Assembly (NCBI GenBank): GCA_020226215.1
Contig: CM035235.1
Coordinates: 41,945,352 to 42,009,351, forward strand
From: Sindora glabra
Taxonomy: Eukaryota; Streptophyta; Magnoliopsida; Fabales; Fabaceae
DNA: 64,000 nucleotides
Direction of reading: 5' to 3'
Shown one piece after another: positions 61,653-64,000 of this stretch (within the stretch, counting starts at the first letter, position 1; every line of letters begins with the position of its first letter). The position numbers were made by a program, and so were the translations under genes. A model generated the notes under the pieces. The model did no database searches. It saw only the letters and a list, made by a program, of their open reading frames with translations, and was not told where the DNA came from.

Positions 61653-64000
61653 TGTAACTCTCTTACTTATTAACACCTTAATCCTCATTAAATAGATAAA
61701 TATTTTGCAATTAGGCCTTTTCGAAGCCAATTTAAGATTCTGCAAAATAAAATATTACAGATTTTGAGTTTCAGAAATTTTCTGCTCATTTCCCGAATTA
61801 CTGGACCAACTTCAAAAATATGAAAAACTACTTTTCAGAACTCCAAAAATCATGAAATTAAATTATATGAACCTTTCACGTGTTAAATTCATCCTGTAAA
61901 AATTTTACACTATTTAGACATCATTAGGCGTTTCAAAACTCACAGCAAAGTATTTCTGTCCCAGTGCTGTCCAGAATTCACAACTGTAAAAGTAAACCAT
62001 TATTTCATGGGGTAAATCAACTCCGAATAAGCTAAAATTTGGTATGGAACTTTATTAACATGTTATATACTTGCCGTAAAATTTTCAGATAAAAAATCAT
62101 CCATTTACTTCTTATGATCTCTGAGATACAATTAGTGCTCTGCACTGTGACGGTAACAAGGGAGACCAAAACATGTAATAAATTCACATAGTAAATAAAC
62201 TTATTTTTGTATGAATTTTGGCACAGAGGATGTTAAATAAATTAAGTTCACTTCTGAATTTTATCATAATTTTTAGAGCATCAAAACTTAACCAAAAGTC
62301 CCTGCAAACATACTCCTCTTACTGCCTACGAATTTACTGTTCATTTGGTCATTTACTATTCATTTGGTCATTTCCAATTTCACACATATTGCATACTAAG
62401 TTACCTTCTACTTCAAACCAACTCACAATACATCAAATTCATATGTTTCATATAATATAGGCAAGGGTCATATAGTTATACAAAAAGTTCAACTTACAAA
62501 AGATATATCTATCACAAACTATATAGACATTTTTAATACAATTTCAAAACATTATTCTCCTTTGTCAAGAGGGCCTTTAGAAGCATCATCTGGAATAGTT
62601 AGTAACAATACAGAAACATAAGAAACAAAGTTTCCCAGTAGCTAGCTATTACCATAAAAATATATCAAGCCATTCCAGATCCTTAAGCAAATAAAACATA
62701 CATTTCAAAATCAATTAATCATTTATCATCTCATTCCATACCATTGTAAGAAATGTGCATCACACATAGCAATCGTCAATCCCATTCAAGGACTCATAAA
62801 GATATCAAGATGGCCATCACAGATAGTTGTACCTAGGCCTCATATACAGCAATTTCACTGTCTTCCTAAGGAACTCAGGCCATAGGCCTCACACACAGCA
62901 ATCTCACTATCTTCCTGGGGTACTCGGGCCATAGGTACCATATATAACAATTCTATGCACATCAATTTCATACACATTCCATACAATGGCATAAAATACA
63001 GAAAACACATAAATAAAAAAAAACAGAGCTTAAGGATAAAGCTAGCAACCTTTTAAAAGCTTCCAATAGTGATGTTTCCTTTACCCTCACTTAAAAACTT
63101 CTTTACAATTCCCCTTGCCTTCCTAACTTGTCACTTCTTAGTCTACATAAATACACATCATAATTCTTATTAGAACATTATCATTTTTCTTAAACTTCAT
63201 GTATTCTTCACTTCCTCCACATACACTAAACCATGAAGAAAGTGACCTAAATTTTAATGTACATTCCAATATCTCCTAAATTTCATTGTAATACATTATT
63301 CCAATCTTCCAAAAACACAATTTAAATGGCTAAATCTCCTTCCCTCCTTCTTTTCCATATTCACGGTTTTGGCTTCTCAAAAGGGAAGTTTCATACACAC
63401 TTTCATAATTCAAAATTTCATCTTCCATAGGCTTCATAATTCATAAGAATCATTCTAATTTCATTAATTTAACCAAATTCCAAACAAATCATGCCAAATC
63501 CATACATGTACCATTATGCCTCTAAAACCCTAATGTGTACATTATGGTTTCTTGTTGTTTTTACACCAAACCAAAGCCATAGATCAACATAACAACATCC
63601 AAAACACCATTAGACATGTTCAAATCAGCCAAAATTCCATGGTCAACCACCTTTGACCACACCAACATCAAAATTTTAAGAAACTAAAAAGAGTACATTA
63701 AAGAGCTTTTAGAGGAGAACATTTTTACCTCTTGGTGCAACTTGAAAATCCTCACTTAGAGCTCACCAAACTTGATCAAACTTGATATTTCTTCGATCTA
63801 AACACACCAATAGATAGAACTTGATGAGAGGAGCAACTTTCTCTTCTACACCTAAGCCTAATTCTCACTATTTTTAGGTGAAAAGCTAAAAGAAATTTTC
63901 TCTCTCTTCCTTCTCTCTCTTGCATGTCCAAGCTTGTTTTCATGGAGGTATCCACGGCTTCAAGGTGAAATGGAGAAGAAAGAGTTTTCATGAAGCTTCA
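61653..64000. repeat. LTR-like noncoding DNA to the window end
   Basis: It starts TGTAACTCTC after AAAAGGGGTAAC, as a gypsy 3' LTR after a polypurine tract would. There is no coding motif over 2.3 kb. A GA-rich leader-like stretch on the minus strand (63890-63930) suggests instead an LTR pointing left. The right end is outside the window, so orientation and membership are open. Confidence 0.4.
62836..62933. repeat. 49-bp direct tandem duplication
   Basis: Two units, 62836-62884 and 62885-62933, both starting GGCCTCAYAYACAGCAAT and containing 'actatcttcct'. Similar short tandem repeats occur inside the 4.6-kb insertion. Confidence 0.8.

Noticed and set aside
1..64000. CRISPR array, rRNA operon or tRNA genes
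   Set aside because: There is no regularly spaced identical short repeat, and I could find no rRNA block or cloverleaf; the only tRNA-like signal is the SINE.

Overview
This is a stretch of plant nuclear DNA. It is very AT-rich and holds no intact gene. All protein-like sequence I can read is either transposable-element coding sequence with stops and frameshifts, or fragments of one unrecognised gene-like unit present in several decayed copies. Initiator-tRNA-Met primer binding sites, a TGGGAGA-type polypurine tract, Ty1/copia and Ty3/gypsy domains, CACTA (En/Spm) transposase and Ulp1-like fragments, and a tRNA-type SINE all fit an angiosperm, probably a eudicot. A grapevine-like woody eudicot is only a guess; nothing here fixes the species.

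Layout. 1-1.95 kb: AT-rich DNA with a weak RPA/DUF223-like fragment. 1.95-3.25 kb: a partial copy of the repeated unit 'T1', joined to a CACTA transposase relic (3.25-4.64 kb). 5.4-8.2 kb: a candidate non-autonomous CACTA-like element with subterminal repeats. 9.08-9.27 kb: a SINE with a 17-bp target duplication. 9.44-14.95 kb: first copy of a tandem segmental duplication. 14.95-35.24 kb: second copy, swollen to about 20 kb by a MITE, a 1.47-kb solo LTR, a 4.6-kb TG...CA insertion (probable solo LTR) and a 9.5-kb copia element, which itself contains a second 1.47-kb solo LTR. 35.24-36.25 kb: the start of another T1 copy with a small MITE and a triplication, cut off by a copia-type LTR with its own primer site (36.25-37.03 kb). 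38.3-40.5 kb: a minus-strand copia relic. 40.83-42.05 kb: a third, internally deleted copy of the 1.47-kb LTR family. 43.3-43.8 kb: a minus-strand primer site and possible LTR. 43.8-60.8 kb: a second tandem duplication, T1 tail + CACTA, then T1 + CACTA, with a 2.6-kb LTR-like insertion in the second CACTA and a third CACTA fragment after it. 60.85-61.65 kb: a Ty3/gypsy relic. 61.65-64.0 kb: LTR-like DNA running off the window.

The best-resolved object is the copia element at 25607-35114. It has 433/424-bp LTRs, a 5-bp CTAAT duplication, PBS and PPT, and gag-pol in two frames with many stops. Two paralogous T1 copies in this same window (13716 and 50940) keep the unoccupied target site, so the boundaries can be read directly. 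Unusual features are a 2-kb leader with a cluster of palindromes and an extra reading frame upstream of gag. No cellular pathway, operon or RNA gene is visible; the window records duplication followed by nested insertion and decay.
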